A stretch of 64,000 nucleotides of DNA from Neobacillus sp. SuZ13. Its GTDB lineage: Bacteria > Bacillota > Bacilli > Bacillales > Cytobacillaceae. The stretch lies in assembly GCF_030123365.1 (NCBI RefSeq), contig NZ_CP126107.1, positions 2,899,501 to 2,963,500 on the forward strand. The letters are read 5' to 3'. Below the pieces are notes generated by a model. That model searched no databases and was not told the DNA's origin. It saw only the letters and a program-made list of their open reading frames with translations. A program made the translations under genes and the position numbers. This document shows positions 26,065-34,872 of the stretch, piece after piece (position 1 is the stretch's first letter; every line of letters starts with the position of its first letter).

Positions 26065-26544
26065 TTTCGTTGGTTTGGACCAACATTATTTTTGTTAGGG
26101 TTATCTCTATAAAACAATGTTCGGCTACAAAGTCGATATAGCCTGGTCCCATATTATAGCTTTGTATAATAGTATTTAAATCGACTTGCCGTTTTGTACG
26201 TACTTATACATTTGGGAAAAATGGTAAACACCTTGTTTGATACTGATATGAAGATTTTCAATTTCATTTCTCTTAAGACCAGCAGACTCAGAAGATTGCA
26301 TTGGATCATTTCCTTTTCCGAGACTTTCTTGATCCATAATTGCAATGAGAATGGGAGTAAACTCAGTTAAGTCGTAATTATTGAGCTCGTTCGAAATCTC
26401 AGGTTGATATTGAATAAGTTGTTTTTCCGTTGCTTTTTGCATATTTGTGCTATATTGCCAAAGAATTCCTAGAGCAGAAAATAAATAGAACAGGAAAATA
26501 TATAGGATTTTCTTTTTTCTACTAATATTCATTAAAGCCTCCAT
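26065..26544 (-). pseudogene. Frameshifted lysozyme-like membrane-anchored cell-wall hydrolase
   Basis: The minus-strand frame from 26544 encodes a short cytoplasmic start, one membrane helix (ILYIFLFYLFSALGILW) and a lysozyme-like domain with IAIMDQESLGKGNDPMQSSE, which contains the expected catalytic Glu. It stops at 26176 in NGKSI. One base out of frame, the sequence continues with the next conserved block (IIQSYNMGPGYIDFV) down to about 26110. A single missing base near 26180 explains this. The terminal part after that is not recognisable. Relatives are CwlT-type lysozyme domains of about 200 residues. Confidence 0.78.
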
Positions 26545-26741
26545 CTAATTTTCCGAAGATAGTAATCTAGCTTTTAAAAGGTGTTCGTGCACCAATTTGA
26601 AACTTTTTTTAAAATGCATCGTATCTCATAATAACATTCTCAGAAAACTAGCATCAAAAGTAGAGCTTTTAAAAGATTTCTTAATAATTTTAGTGGATAT
26701 TAGTTTATGATATCCTTTTTATGGCTATATAAACTGTAACG

Positions 26742-26771
26742 TTGACTGTATGGTTTGGGATGTGTTATAGT
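26742..26771 (+). promoter_or_regulatory. Promoter of the MerR-YugP-CNNM cluster
   Basis: TTGACT at 26742-26747 and TATAGT at 26766-26771 are 18 bases apart. The slightly long spacer is in the direction expected for MerR-regulated promoters, so autoregulation is possible. Confidence 0.55.
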
Positions 26772-26808
26772 TATCAATTAATTAGGAAGGGGTGAGTAAG
26801 TTGGGAAG

Positions 26809-27222
26809 TTGTATCGAATTGGGGAAATAGCCAGTTTAATGAACATATCAAAAAGAACAATTGATTATTATACCCAACTTGGCTTACTAAACCCTGTAAG
26901 GACCGATTCTAATTATCGGCTGTATGGAGAAGATTCTATTCATATCTTGGAATTGGTTGATCACTACAAAACTCTTAATCTTCCACTTGAGGAAATTAAA
27001 TCCTACATTAAAATGGTTCATTCAGAAAAGACAATAGATCATGAGAAAGTGGCAAAACATTGTGAACAGATTGCTGTTCTCATGGACCATCTTAAACAGG
27101 AAATCAAGGCAATGGAGCCTGTCCTACAAAAATTAGACAGAAATGAAAAAGAAATGCTCGTAAATAAACTATCCTTACAGGGTGTTACATTAGCTCAATC
27201 ATTGTTATTATTATTTGCTTAA
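26809..27222 (+). CDS. MerR-family transcriptional regulator
   Basis: A 137-residue regulator with the N-terminal winged helix-turn-helix (YRIGEIASLMNISKRTIDYYTQLGLLNP, recognition helix then NYRLYGEDS) and a long dimerisation helix. It has no cysteine-rich metal loop; its only cysteine is in the middle of the dimer helix. The start codon appears to be TTG 26809, since an in-frame TAA lies at 26797. It is followed in the same direction by a YugP-type protease and a CNNM transporter, its likely targets. Confidence 0.85.
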   Translation: MYRIGEIASLMNISKRTIDYYTQLGLLNPVRTDSNYRLYGEDSIHILELVDHYKTLNLPLEEIKSYIKMVHSEKTIDHEKVAKHCEQIAVLMDHLKQEIKAMEPVLQKLDRNEKEMLVNKLSLQGVTLAQSLLLLFA

Positions 27223-27247
27223 AAACATATTGAGGTGAATTTTTTAA

Positions 27248-27943
27248 ATGTTATTCCATCCAATGGATATTTTGATTTTCATTGCTTTTGGATTATCAAT
27301 CTGGGCACAGTTTAAAGTAAAAGGAAATTTTAATAAATGGTCGGAGATAGGAGTTTCCTCTGGGATGTCAGGTGCAGAGGTGGCTAGGAAGATTTTAGAT
27401 TCACATGGGTTATATCATATCCCAGTCGAAGCCGTTCCAGGGCGTTTATCTGACCATTACGATCCTATATCAAAAGTGGTTCGATTATCAGAGGATGTTT
27501 ATTATGGTCGTTCCATTGCATCAATATCGGTTGCTGCTCATGAAGTAGGGCATGCAGTTCAAGATAAAGAGTCTTATAGAGCACTAGTTTTAAGACATCG
27601 AATGTTCCCGATGGTGAATATTACTTCTGGTATAGCTCCATTCTTGTTGATGGGAGGTATTTTCCTTCACCAAACTTCACTTATTGGACTTGGTATTATT
27701 CTCTTCTCAGCAGCAGTTGCTTTCCAAGTCATAACTTTGCCAGTTGAATTTAATGCTAGTTCTCGTGCAAATGAATATTTAATCGCAGAAGGAATCATAC
27801 GACAAGATGAAGAAAGAGGAGTAGAAAAAGTCTTAGGAGCAGCTGCTTTGACTTATGTAGCAGCAGCACTGATTTCTGTTCTTGAATTATTAAAATTTGT
27901 GATGATTTTCTTTCAAGGAAATAATGAAGAACAAGAAGATTAA
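27248..27943 (+). CDS. YugP-family neutral zinc metallopeptidase
   Basis: A 231-residue membrane protein with an HExxH-type site, SVAAHEVGHAVQD (about residues 95-107), and hydrophobic segments at the start, at about 120-165 and at the C-terminus. It is the YugP family of membrane zinc metallopeptidases, whose substrates are unknown. It lies 25 bases after the MerR gene and 83 before the CNNM transporter, suggesting a joint membrane- or metal-stress function. Confidence 0.85.
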   Translation: MLFHPMDILIFIAFGLSIWAQFKVKGNFNKWSEIGVSSGMSGAEVARKILDSHGLYHIPVEAVPGRLSDHYDPISKVVRLSEDVYYGRSIASISVAAHEVGHAVQDKESYRALVLRHRMFPMVNITSGIAPFLLMGGIFLHQTSLIGLGIILFSAAVAFQVITLPVEFNASSRANEYLIAEGIIRQDEERGVEKVLGAAALTYVAAALISVLELLKFVMIFFQGNNEEQED

Positions 27944-27995
27944 CAATATCATTTAAAGTATTAACTAAATTTTTTAAACAACCAGGAGGTGTATT

Positions 27996-28020
27996 CCTCA
28001 CTTTATAACAAAAAGTGAGG
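27996..28020 (+). promoter_or_regulatory. Hairpin masking the CNNM ribosome-binding site
   Basis: CCTCACTTT (27996-28004) pairs perfectly with AAAGTGAGG (28012-28020) around a 7-base loop. The 3' arm overlaps GTGAGGAG, the ribosome-binding site for TTG 28027. Eight bases upstream of the hairpin lies a second strong site, AGGAGGT (27984-27990), with no good start codon at normal distance. There is no T run, so this is not a terminator. Confidence 0.55.
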
Positions 28021-28026
28021 AGACTA

Positions 28027-29337
28027 TTGATAATTATTAATTTGATTGTAATAGCAATTCTAATTGCATTAACCGCATTTTTCGTATCATATGAATTTGC
28101 TATTGTAAAAATCCGTAGTACACGAATTGATCAACTAGTTGCTGAAGGAAATAAAAATGCCATCGCTGCTAAAAAGATTGTATCTAACTTAGATGAATAT
28201 TTATCAGCATGTCAGTTAGGTATTACGGTAACAGCATTAGGTTTAGGTTGGCTAGGTGAACCGACGGTAGAGCATATCCTCCATCCATTGTTGGTCAGCT
28301 TGAACCTACCTGAGTCTGTTTCAACTATTGCTTCATTTATTATTGCTTTTGCATCGGTTACTTTTATTCACGTCGTAGTGGGAGAACTTGCACCTAAAAC
28401 TTTGGCTATACAAAAAGCAGAACTGGTCACATTACTTCTTGCTAGACCAATGATCCTTTTTTATAAAGTAATGTATCCTTTTATTAAAGTACTCAATGGC
28501 TCTGCTCGATTAATTGTCGGGATTTTTGGATTAAAGCCTGCTTCTGAACATGAAGCTGCACACTCTGAAGAAGAACTTCAATTGATCATTACTGAAAGCT
28601 ATAAAAGCGGGGAAATTAATCAATCTGAATTTAAATATGTGAACAACATTTTTGAATTTGATGATCGAATTGCAAAAGAAATCATGGTTCCACGTACCGA
28701 AATTGTTGCCTTTGATAAATCTCAAATGTTAGCAGAATGTCTTGAAATCGTAAAAAACGAAAATTATACCAGATACCCAGTTATCGATGGTGAAAAAGAT
28801 AACATAGTCGGTATGGTCAATATGAAAGAGGTTCTCACGGATTATATTATCAACAAGAAACTAGAAACTCCAATCGAACATTATGTACGCCCTGTCATCC
28901 AGGTGATTGAATCAATTGCCATACACGATTTGTTGCTTAAAATGCAGAAAGACCACATTCATATGGCTATCCTAATGGATGAATATGGCGGAACAGCTGG
29001 ATTAGTAACAGTGGAGGATATACTTGAGGAAATTGTCGGTGAAATTCGTGATGAATTTGATGCCGATGAGGTTAATGAAATCAATAAGATTAGTGAAAAT
29101 AAAACCATCGTGGATGGGAAAGTCCTAATCGAAGAAGTGAATGATTTATTCGGACTTGATCTAGATGATACGGATATAGATACCATCGGTGGTTGGATAT
29201 TGTCACAAAAAATGGATATTGCCGAAGGCGAAAAACTTTATCATGGCAATTATGAGTTTAAGGTGATTAAGGTAGACGGCTACCATATCAAGTCATTAGA
29301 AATAGTAAAAACTTCAAATCAAGAAGCGCATGCTTAA
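28027..29337 (+). CDS. CNNM/CorC-type membrane transporter (hemolysin-family, Mg2+ efflux-like)
   Basis: A 436-residue protein. An N-terminal DUF21/CNNM membrane domain (residues about 1-190, four helices, with SACQLGITVTALGLGWLGEP) is followed by two CBS domains (about 205-325, EIMVPRTEIVAFD and MDEYGGTAGLVTVEDILEEI) and a CorC/HlyC C-terminal domain. Bacterial relatives such as MpfA and YhdP affect Mg2+ export and tolerance. TTG 28027 is chosen because it aligns with relatives and follows GTGAGGAG. A GTG at 28015 is the alternative. Confidence 0.87.
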   Translation: MIIINLIVIAILIALTAFFVSYEFAIVKIRSTRIDQLVAEGNKNAIAAKKIVSNLDEYLSACQLGITVTALGLGWLGEPTVEHILHPLLVSLNLPESVSTIASFIIAFASVTFIHVVVGELAPKTLAIQKAELVTLLLARPMILFYKVMYPFIKVLNGSARLIVGIFGLKPASEHEAAHSEEELQLIITESYKSGEINQSEFKYVNNIFEFDDRIAKEIMVPRTEIVAFDKSQMLAECLEIVKNENYTRYPVIDGEKDNIVGMVNMKEVLTDYIINKKLETPIEHYVRPVIQVIESIAIHDLLLKMQKDHIHMAILMDEYGGTAGLVTVEDILEEIVGEIRDEFDADEVNEINKISENKTIVDGKVLIEEVNDLFGLDLDDTDIDTIGGWILSQKMDIAEGEKLYHGNYEFKVIKVDGYHIKSLEIVKTSNQEAHA

Positions 29338-29341
29338 TGAT

Positions 29342-29372
29342 AAATCCCTCTTTATTAAGAGGGATTTATTTT
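29342..29372 (+). terminator. Rho-independent terminator
   Basis: AAATCCCTCT (29342-29351) pairs perfectly with AGAGGGATTT (29358-29367), followed by ATTTTATT. It ends the MerR-YugP-CNNM transcript. Confidence 0.85.
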
Positions 29373-29609
29373 ATTACAATTAGCTTATTGATTGAAATAA
29401 ACTGACAAATAAGCAATGAATAATGTCGAATTGGAATGAGTCTCTTTACGTTTGTTAGATTCTTAATTCAATCAATGGACGAGTATATTTTTGAATCAAA
29501 TAGTTTGTCTATTTTGGATAATGATCGTGATTACTTAGATTAGGCTGCGTTGTTATTTTTATCGAAAATTAAGACGGAACTCTCAAAGTAACGAAGGAAA
29601 AAAACTTAA
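29373..29609. other. Intergenic, no gene recognised
   Basis: A/T-rich sequence with stops in all frames. The next element is a terminator, so an unrecognised small RNA or the remains of a gene could end there, but nothing further is visible. Confidence 0.4.
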
Positions 29610-29663
29610 GAGCCTGAAATATGCAAGTATTTATTCACTTCTTGTATATTTAGGCTCTTTTTT
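29610..29663 (+). terminator. Large terminator-like hairpin without a recognised gene
   Basis: GAGCCTGAAATATGCAAG at 29610-29627 pairs with CTTGTATATTTAGGCTC at 29641-29657 (one bulge and one G-U), followed by six T residues. No gene ends just upstream, so it may belong to a small RNA or a lost gene. Confidence 0.7.
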
Positions 29664-29860
29664 GCATTCATAGAACAAACTGCTATATTTTACTGCGGAA
29701 TACATCCTCTTTAAGTTAGACGGATTTTACATAGTAAGGTCCATAAAATACTTTTTTTCTTTTTTGAATCTTAATAAATTAATAAAAGTCATTTTTATCA
29801 ATATTTCCTATTTGTTTTGGGGAACTATAAGAAATGAATTGGGGGAGGTAACCAAAGAAT

Positions 29861-30595
29861 ATGGAAATTAAACAGGTGATTAAGTACATAAAAAATGGTA
29901 ACCAATCTTCAGCATTAGCTATGACAGGAAATATGCTTATTGCTGTTATAGAGTTTATAGCTGGAGCAATTAGTGGAAGTGGAGCCATGTATGCAGCTGC
30001 CATGCACTCTTTAGGGGATGCAGTGAACCAAGGTTTCATTTTTATGGGCAGTGTTTTATCACAAAAAAAACCGACAAAACGATTTCCAAATGGATTTGAA
30101 TCCTTGAACTATATTTTTAGTATAATTGCCGCATTGGTTGTCTTAACTATGGCAATTGAAACGATAAATGAGGGATGTCATTTAATATGGCACCCTTCTG
30201 AACCAAGTAGAGGTCTACTCATTAACGTTTTGATTTTAGTTCTAAACCTCGTTATTGATGGAGCCGTCTTAATAAAAGCTATGAAAGAAATTAATGAAGA
30301 TTCTAGGGTAATTGAAAAAGGATTTAGATTAGTGCTTCAATCTTTTAAAAATGTGAGTAAAGCGGCTCCACCAACAAGGTTTATCTTCTTTGAAGATCTT
30401 GTTTCGGTAACAAGTGCTCTGTTAGCAATGATTGCAGTAGTATTTACAGCCATTACCCAAATTCATTTTTTAGATGGAGTTTTTACTGTGATTATCGGAT
30501 TATTAATGCTTTGGGTATCTTTTCGAGTGGGTTACGACAATATTGTAGAACTAGTTAGAAGTTCTGCGATCATGGACAACCAATACCATGACTGA
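29861..30595 (+). CDS. Cation diffusion facilitator family transporter, short form
   Basis: A 244-residue CDF-like protein. TM1-TM2 carry AMTGNMLIAVIEFIAGAISG and AMHSLGDAVNQGFIFMG, with the HSLGD metal-site region, and TM5 carries ISFEDLVSV-like FEDLVSVTSALLAM. The protein ends soon after TM6 (YDNIVELVRSS) and lacks the cytoplasmic metal-binding C-terminal domain of typical 290-residue members. This could be a natural short subgroup or a late truncation. The start has a strong GGGGGAGG site. Metal specificity cannot be read from the sequence. Confidence 0.78.
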   Translation: MEIKQVIKYIKNGNQSSALAMTGNMLIAVIEFIAGAISGSGAMYAAAMHSLGDAVNQGFIFMGSVLSQKKPTKRFPNGFESLNYIFSIIAALVVLTMAIETINEGCHLIWHPSEPSRGLLINVLILVLNLVIDGAVLIKAMKEINEDSRVIEKGFRLVLQSFKNVSKAAPPTRFIFFEDLVSVTSALLAMIAVVFTAITQIHFLDGVFTVIIGLLMLWVSFRVGYDNIVELVRSSAIMDNQYHD

Positions 30596-30665
30596 ACAGA
30601 AGAAAATACTTTTATCTCAAATGAAAGACTGTTTAGTGTCCATTACTATGGAGTGATAAGTAAGC

Positions 30666-31271
30666 ATGTATATTCTAAAAAAGATGTTTGCAGTAATGCT
30701 TGGAAGTTTATTGTTATCAATTGGGATTAATTTCTTTTTAGTTCCATTTGAATTACTTGACGGTGGAATAATCGGTATAAGTTTGATTATTAAGTATTTA
30801 ACAGGAATGAAACCAGGGCTAGCAATTATATTTTTGAGTATTCCTATATTTGCCTTAGCTTGGTTTTATAACAAACGTTACTTTTATAATAGTCTCTCTG
30901 GAATGTTGTTTTCATCAATTGTTATTGATTTGTTATCTTCTTCACGAGCTTTTATACCGTTACATATCCCTCCTGTTTTTAGCTCTATATTAGGTGGTAT
31001 ATTTGTTGGTTTAGGTATTGGGATCATGCTTCGCCATGAAACAAGTACAGGAGGGACAGACTTATTAGCACAATTTTTATCGAAGATATTTAAAATTAAT
31101 GTTGGGATAATGATATTTATTATCGATGCATTGGTTATTTGTCTAGGAGGATTGTTACTTTCTAAAGAGACTTTTTTATTATCAAGTCTGACAATTACAG
31201 TTGTAGGCTTATTTACAAGCTTATGTACTTGGAATGATGAACGGACAAAAATAAAAGACCAGTTAACATAA
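30666..31271 (+). CDS. YitT-family membrane protein, short form
   Basis: A 201-residue protein with about five to six helices and the family marks NFFLVPFELLDGGIIGISLIIKY and HETSTGGTDLLAQFLSKI. YitT-family proteins of unknown function are usually near 280 residues with a cytoplasmic DUF2179 domain. That domain is absent here; the frame ends shortly after the last helix (TWNDERTKIKDQLT). It follows the CDF gene by 70 bases on the same strand and may be cotranscribed. Confidence 0.8.
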   Translation: MYILKKMFAVMLGSLLLSIGINFFLVPFELLDGGIIGISLIIKYLTGMKPGLAIIFLSIPIFALAWFYNKRYFYNSLSGMLFSSIVIDLLSSSRAFIPLHIPPVFSSILGGIFVGLGIGIMLRHETSTGGTDLLAQFLSKIFKINVGIMIFIIDALVICLGGLLLSKETFLLSSLTITVVGLFTSLCTWNDERTKIKDQLT

Positions 31272-31602
31272 TTGTTTTTTTAAGTATTAAAATCATCCAT
31301 TTGTTAGACTTTCCCTTCAGTTGGAAGGTATTTGTTACATGGTTGGGATCCGACTGGAGAGACACAAATAAATTGGTAAATACATATTTAGTATCTAAAT
31401 ATGAGTCAGCAGAATTTTTCTGAATTTTTGTAATTAATTTGTAATAAAAATTCAATCGGTTTGTAAATCTCTTTGTCCATTTGTATGGTACATTGTTCGT
31501 AGTATGGAATTAAGTTTTATCAATATGCGTGCATTATTTACAAAATAAAACAGCAATCCTTGAACAGTCCAACAATCAATTTCAATTAAATGAGGAATTA
31601 TT
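31272..31602. other. Intergenic, no gene recognised
   Basis: About 330 bases of A/T-rich DNA between the YitT-like and RibT-like genes. I see no complete hairpin-plus-T-run terminator, no conserved RNA and no coding frame with a start and ribosome site, apart from the AATGAGGAATT site of the next gene. Confidence 0.4.
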
Positions 31603-31989
31603 ATGCTGATACGTTATAAAAAAAGTTATAAAAAAGTAGCAATGGGCTTATTATCTTTTATGCCAAATGAGAAAAATCTGCAAAGGCTTCAATCGACTAT
31701 GAACCTTTATGAAACGGCACAAGACCACCAACTCTTTTTATGGAGAGAGGATGAAGGGCTTGTTGGATTAGTTGGGGTTTTATTTGTTAATGAACATCTA
31801 ATGCAAATTCAACATATTACTCTTAACCCATCTCATCGAGGCCAAGAGCTTGGTAAAAAAATGATAATGAACCTAAAAGAACTTAATCCTGATATTCTTT
31901 TTATTCCTCATGATAATACAAAGGAATTTTGTGGTAAATACGACATAAATAATTCTTTTAATACCAGATGCTCAGATACTTCAGCGTGA
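31603..31989 (+). CDS. RibT-like GNAT acetyltransferase
   Basis: A 128-residue GNAT-fold protein closely resembling Bacillus RibT: start MLIRYKKSYKKVAMGLLSFM, then QLFLWREDEGLVGLVGV and the acetyl-CoA loop LNPSHRGQELGKKM. RibT is normally the last gene of the riboflavin operon, but no rib genes or FMN riboswitch are near here. The glutamine in the HRGQELG loop replaces the usual glycine, and the C-terminal 20 residues are not conserved. It may be a relocated or duplicated copy; the substrate of RibT itself is unknown. Confidence 0.8.
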   Translation: MLIRYKKSYKKVAMGLLSFMPNEKNLQRLQSTMNLYETAQDHQLFLWREDEGLVGLVGVLFVNEHLMQIQHITLNPSHRGQELGKKMIMNLKELNPDILFIPHDNTKEFCGKYDINNSFNTRCSDTSA

Positions 31990-32013
31990 CCATAATAACT
32001 ATACATAAAATCA

Positions 32014-32055
32014 AAAAAGTAGTGATTATTGACATGATTAACCACTACTTTTTTA
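32014..32055. terminator. Bidirectional terminator
   Basis: AAAAAAGTAGTG (32014-32025) pairs perfectly with CACTACTTTTTT (32044-32055). A and T runs flank both sides, so it can serve the RibT-like gene and minus-strand transcripts coming from the right. Confidence 0.85.
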
Positions 32056-32299
32056 CTCACAAATATAGGGCAGTATCCCTTTGAATACTTTGTCTTTTAG
32101 CTGAAATTACATAGATAAAGGCAATTATGATCTGTTTAATGATAATTGCGAATAAATGGCTTCAAAAATTAAACTGCCTCTTTCTAATGCAGTAGTATCA
32201 TCAGGATTTGTTAAACGATTTCCAACGCCAATTTCATATCCAGATTGCCTTAAAAAATACGAAGCAATAAGAGATCCACTTCTTATCGCATCGTATTAA
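32056..32299 (-). other. Possible minus-strand gene remnant
   Basis: On the minus strand, about 32130-32299 reads as protein-like sequence (GSLIASYFLRQSGYEIGVG, then NRLTNPDDTTALERGS) ending in a stop. It has no start and lies after the stop of the SLT-like gene. It could be the end of a lost cell-wall amidase or similar protein; the family is not certain. Confidence 0.35.
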
Positions 32300-33982
32300 T
32301 TATTTTACGACCTTAATCGTACGGTAGTTTTTATTACCAGCTTTATCAATAACGTAAACCTTTAAATATGTTTTAGCTTTCTGAGTTTTTATAGGTACTG
32401 AAAATTTGCCATTTGAATAAACAGACCCTTTGCCAATAAGTGTACTTCCTCTATAAATTTTCACTGCTGCGTATTTTTCGGCGCTTCCAGTTACAGTTTT
32501 AGATTTAGAAGTGACTTTATTAACACTTTGAATAACTGGTGGCGTCTTATCAACGACTTTTAAATTCTTCGGTGCACTTACATTTCCTGCTTTATCGGTA
32601 GCAGTTACACTAATTGTTGTTCCGGTTTTTTGCTTCGAAATCGTAAATTTGTAGATGCCACTAGATGCCGCTGTTGTGCTTTTTTGGTACTTACCGTTGA
32701 TTGATAATCTAACTGTTGATCCAGCTTCAGCTTTCCCTGTTACAGTAGTCGAAAGATCTGAAACACTATTCATCGATGGTGTAACAGGTCTTGTTTTATC
32801 AATTGTAAACGTAATTGTTGTTGTGTTACTCTCTTCATCTTTCACAACTAACGTGTATTTCCCTTCTTTTGTAACTGTAGCGCCATTTTTGAAAATAGCT
32901 CCATTTAATAAGGATGTACCTTCATCAAAAGTAATCTTTACATCTTTATTATAATACGAATTTTTTTTAACTCCAGTTACAATTGGAGCAACGAAATCTT
33001 TCTTTTTTGCTAGATAAGCAGATGAGATATAACCTGATAATGCTCCATCAGCAGATTTAACTGGGAACCAAACATAGTGCTTTTCATTATAATCTGTGCT
33101 ACCTAGTTTAGTGTATTCAAAATCTCCAGTGATAATAAAGCTCTTATTTAAAGGTTGTTCACTAAACTTAGAATCTTGGGTAGGCTGCTCTCTTAATTTC
33201 GTCTTATTTTCGGTAACTATTACAACGTCACCTTTTTTTAGCAAATAACCTGACTCATGGAGCCCATCGGTTAAAACATAGTCAAATTTATTAAACTTAA
33301 AAACTGTACTGTTATCTGTTTTGTAATCGAAATCATTATACTCAAATGGATACTGAGCTAAGTTGGTATCATTGTAAAAGCTTCCATCTTCAATTTTACT
33401 AAATACCTGATCTTGATATGTAGTCCAATTTCTAGCTCCACCTGTACGGAAAATTGGGCTGTTCGGTGGCACTAAGCCATTGTATGCCATGACAGGAAAA
33501 TACCAGTTTTCAATGATTGCTCTTCCAGCACCCGCTATTTTAGGTATTCTAGGATCACTAGTTGGATTTTGTAATTTATACTTTGCATTTAAAATATTCA
33601 AACCTTGCTCGATATTATAAATAATATCGCTCTTAACTCTTTCAGGATCTGGAACAGAGTCAGTAACTTGCATAATGCCATAGCCTCTAATCTTAGCATT
33701 ATCCGGAGCGTCAGAAACGACTTTACCGTAATCATCAAACTGCCTCCAAGCAGATTCTTGCTCAGCGACCGCTTTTACAACTTCAGGTGGTATATTCTTA
33801 CTTAATGCTGCGTTTGTTAATAAACAATTAATTTGTTGATAAGATGGATTTTTACCTGTCTGAATATCACCCATTGACAAACATTTTGTAGCCCAATCCA
33901 TTTCTTCTGCTGATGCTTTTCCAGCAACTAAACCAACAGAAAGAGTTGTTAATAAACCTAATTTTAATAAGATCGATTTCAA
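32300..33982 (-). CDS. Secreted lysozyme/SLT-like protein with SH3-like and Ig-like domains
   Basis: A 560-residue exported protein. A signal peptide (MKSILLKLGLLTTLSVGLVAGKASA) is followed by a lytic-transglycosylase-like domain at about 35-200, with AVAEQESAWRQF (catalytic Glu expected here) and GYGIMQVTD. An SH3-like wall-binding region lies at about 245-335 (KGDVVIVTENKTKLREQP, then YVWFPVKSADGALSGYIS). Three Ig-like repeats with the VTATDKAGNVS signature fill 345-560. It likely cleaves or binds peptidoglycan outside the cell. The gene stands alone; GGAGTGGAG lies before the start. The domain order is unusual but not unique. Confidence 0.82.
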   Translation of the reverse strand: MKSILLKLGLLTTLSVGLVAGKASAEEMDWATKCLSMGDIQTGKNPSYQQINCLLTNAALSKNIPPEVVKAVAEQESAWRQFDDYGKVVSDAPDNAKIRGYGIMQVTDSVPDPERVKSDIIYNIEQGLNILNAKYKLQNPTSDPRIPKIAGAGRAIIENWYFPVMAYNGLVPPNSPIFRTGGARNWTTYQDQVFSKIEDGSFYNDTNLAQYPFEYNDFDYKTDNSTVFKFNKFDYVLTDGLHESGYLLKKGDVVIVTENKTKLREQPTQDSKFSEQPLNKSFIITGDFEYTKLGSTDYNEKHYVWFPVKSADGALSGYISSAYLAKKKDFVAPIVTGVKKNSYYNKDVKITFDEGTSLLNGAIFKNGATVTKEGKYTLVVKDEESNTTTITFTIDKTRPVTPSMNSVSDLSTTVTGKAEAGSTVRLSINGKYQKSTTAASSGIYKFTISKQKTGTTISVTATDKAGNVSAPKNLKVVDKTPPVIQSVNKVTSKSKTVTGSAEKYAAVKIYRGSTLIGKGSVYSNGKFSVPIKTQKAKTYLKVYVIDKAGNKNYRTIKVVK

Positions 33983-34069
33983 TACTCCACTCCCTAATCT
34001 ATGTAAATATTTGTCTATCTATCAATTGTATCATAAATAGTTTGATATCTTTTTATTTCTTAATCAATT

Positions 34070-34828
34070 AAAATTGTTGCACCTATAGAAATTGCGACAA
34101 ACAGCCGTAGAGAACTTGAAGAAAGTGGACATAAGAATGCACGTCGTTTTTGGTTAATACCAGCTAATCCAAATGATTATGATGTTGAGGGGGCATTTAG
34201 TTATTATAATACGATAGACTGGAAGCGCTCCTACAACTATGAAAATGGCGATATTTTATTTATATCTGTATCCGGTAATGTTAGGAAAGTCCTTTATAAA
34301 GTGGAGGTAATAGAAGGTCTAGTACAAGATCGTCATATTACTTATGATAATACCTTCTGGTTAGATGAAGAAAAATATGAACAATAACAAGAATATGAGC
34401 GTTCACGGGTGAGATTGGTAGATGAGGTCAATACTCCTGACTTGTCTCTTGCTAAATTACGTGATCTTGGTTTAAAAGGGAATATTCAAGGTGCCATGAA
34501 ACTTACTGGAGAATTGCGTGATTATATCATGTCTTTCTTTGAACATAATTTGACCGAAGGATACTATCCTGATGAAGTTGCTGGTACATTGGAGGAAGGG
34601 AAACGTAAATCAGTTAGTGTTAATATATATGAACGAAATCCAATTGCTCGTAAGTAATGTATGGATTATTATGGTGTTCAATGTCAGGTATGTGAAATGA
34701 ACTTTGAAAATACATATGGGCAAGTAGGAAAAGATTTTATTCATGTCCATCACATTATTCCTCTAACAAAGCTTTGTTTGTTATGGCTGTGTCTTCAGAC
34801 TGCTTATGATGTGTGGTGTAATAAATAG
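34070..34828 (+). pseudogene. Decayed EVE-like/HNH endonuclease
   Basis: One frame runs through two in-frame TAA codons (34385-34387 and 34655-34657). The first part (RRFWLIPANPNDYDV, then NYENGDILFISVSG) resembles an EVE-type modified-base-reading domain. The last part (NPIARK stop CMDYYGVQCQVCEMNFE, then FIHVHHIIPLT) is an HNH nuclease domain with its first zinc CxxC and catalytic HH. The second zinc pair (CPNCH) that should follow is missing, the N-terminus is open, and no start was found. EVE-HNH proteins are thought to restrict modified phage DNA; this copy is dead. Confidence 0.8.
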
Positions 34829-34872
34829 AAGAATGATGCTAGAACTTATGAATCAATGGATGGGGGATTTCA

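Noticed and set aside
31272..31602. T-box or riboswitch upstream of the RibT-like gene
   Set aside because: No T-box sequence, FMN element or terminator was found in the gap.
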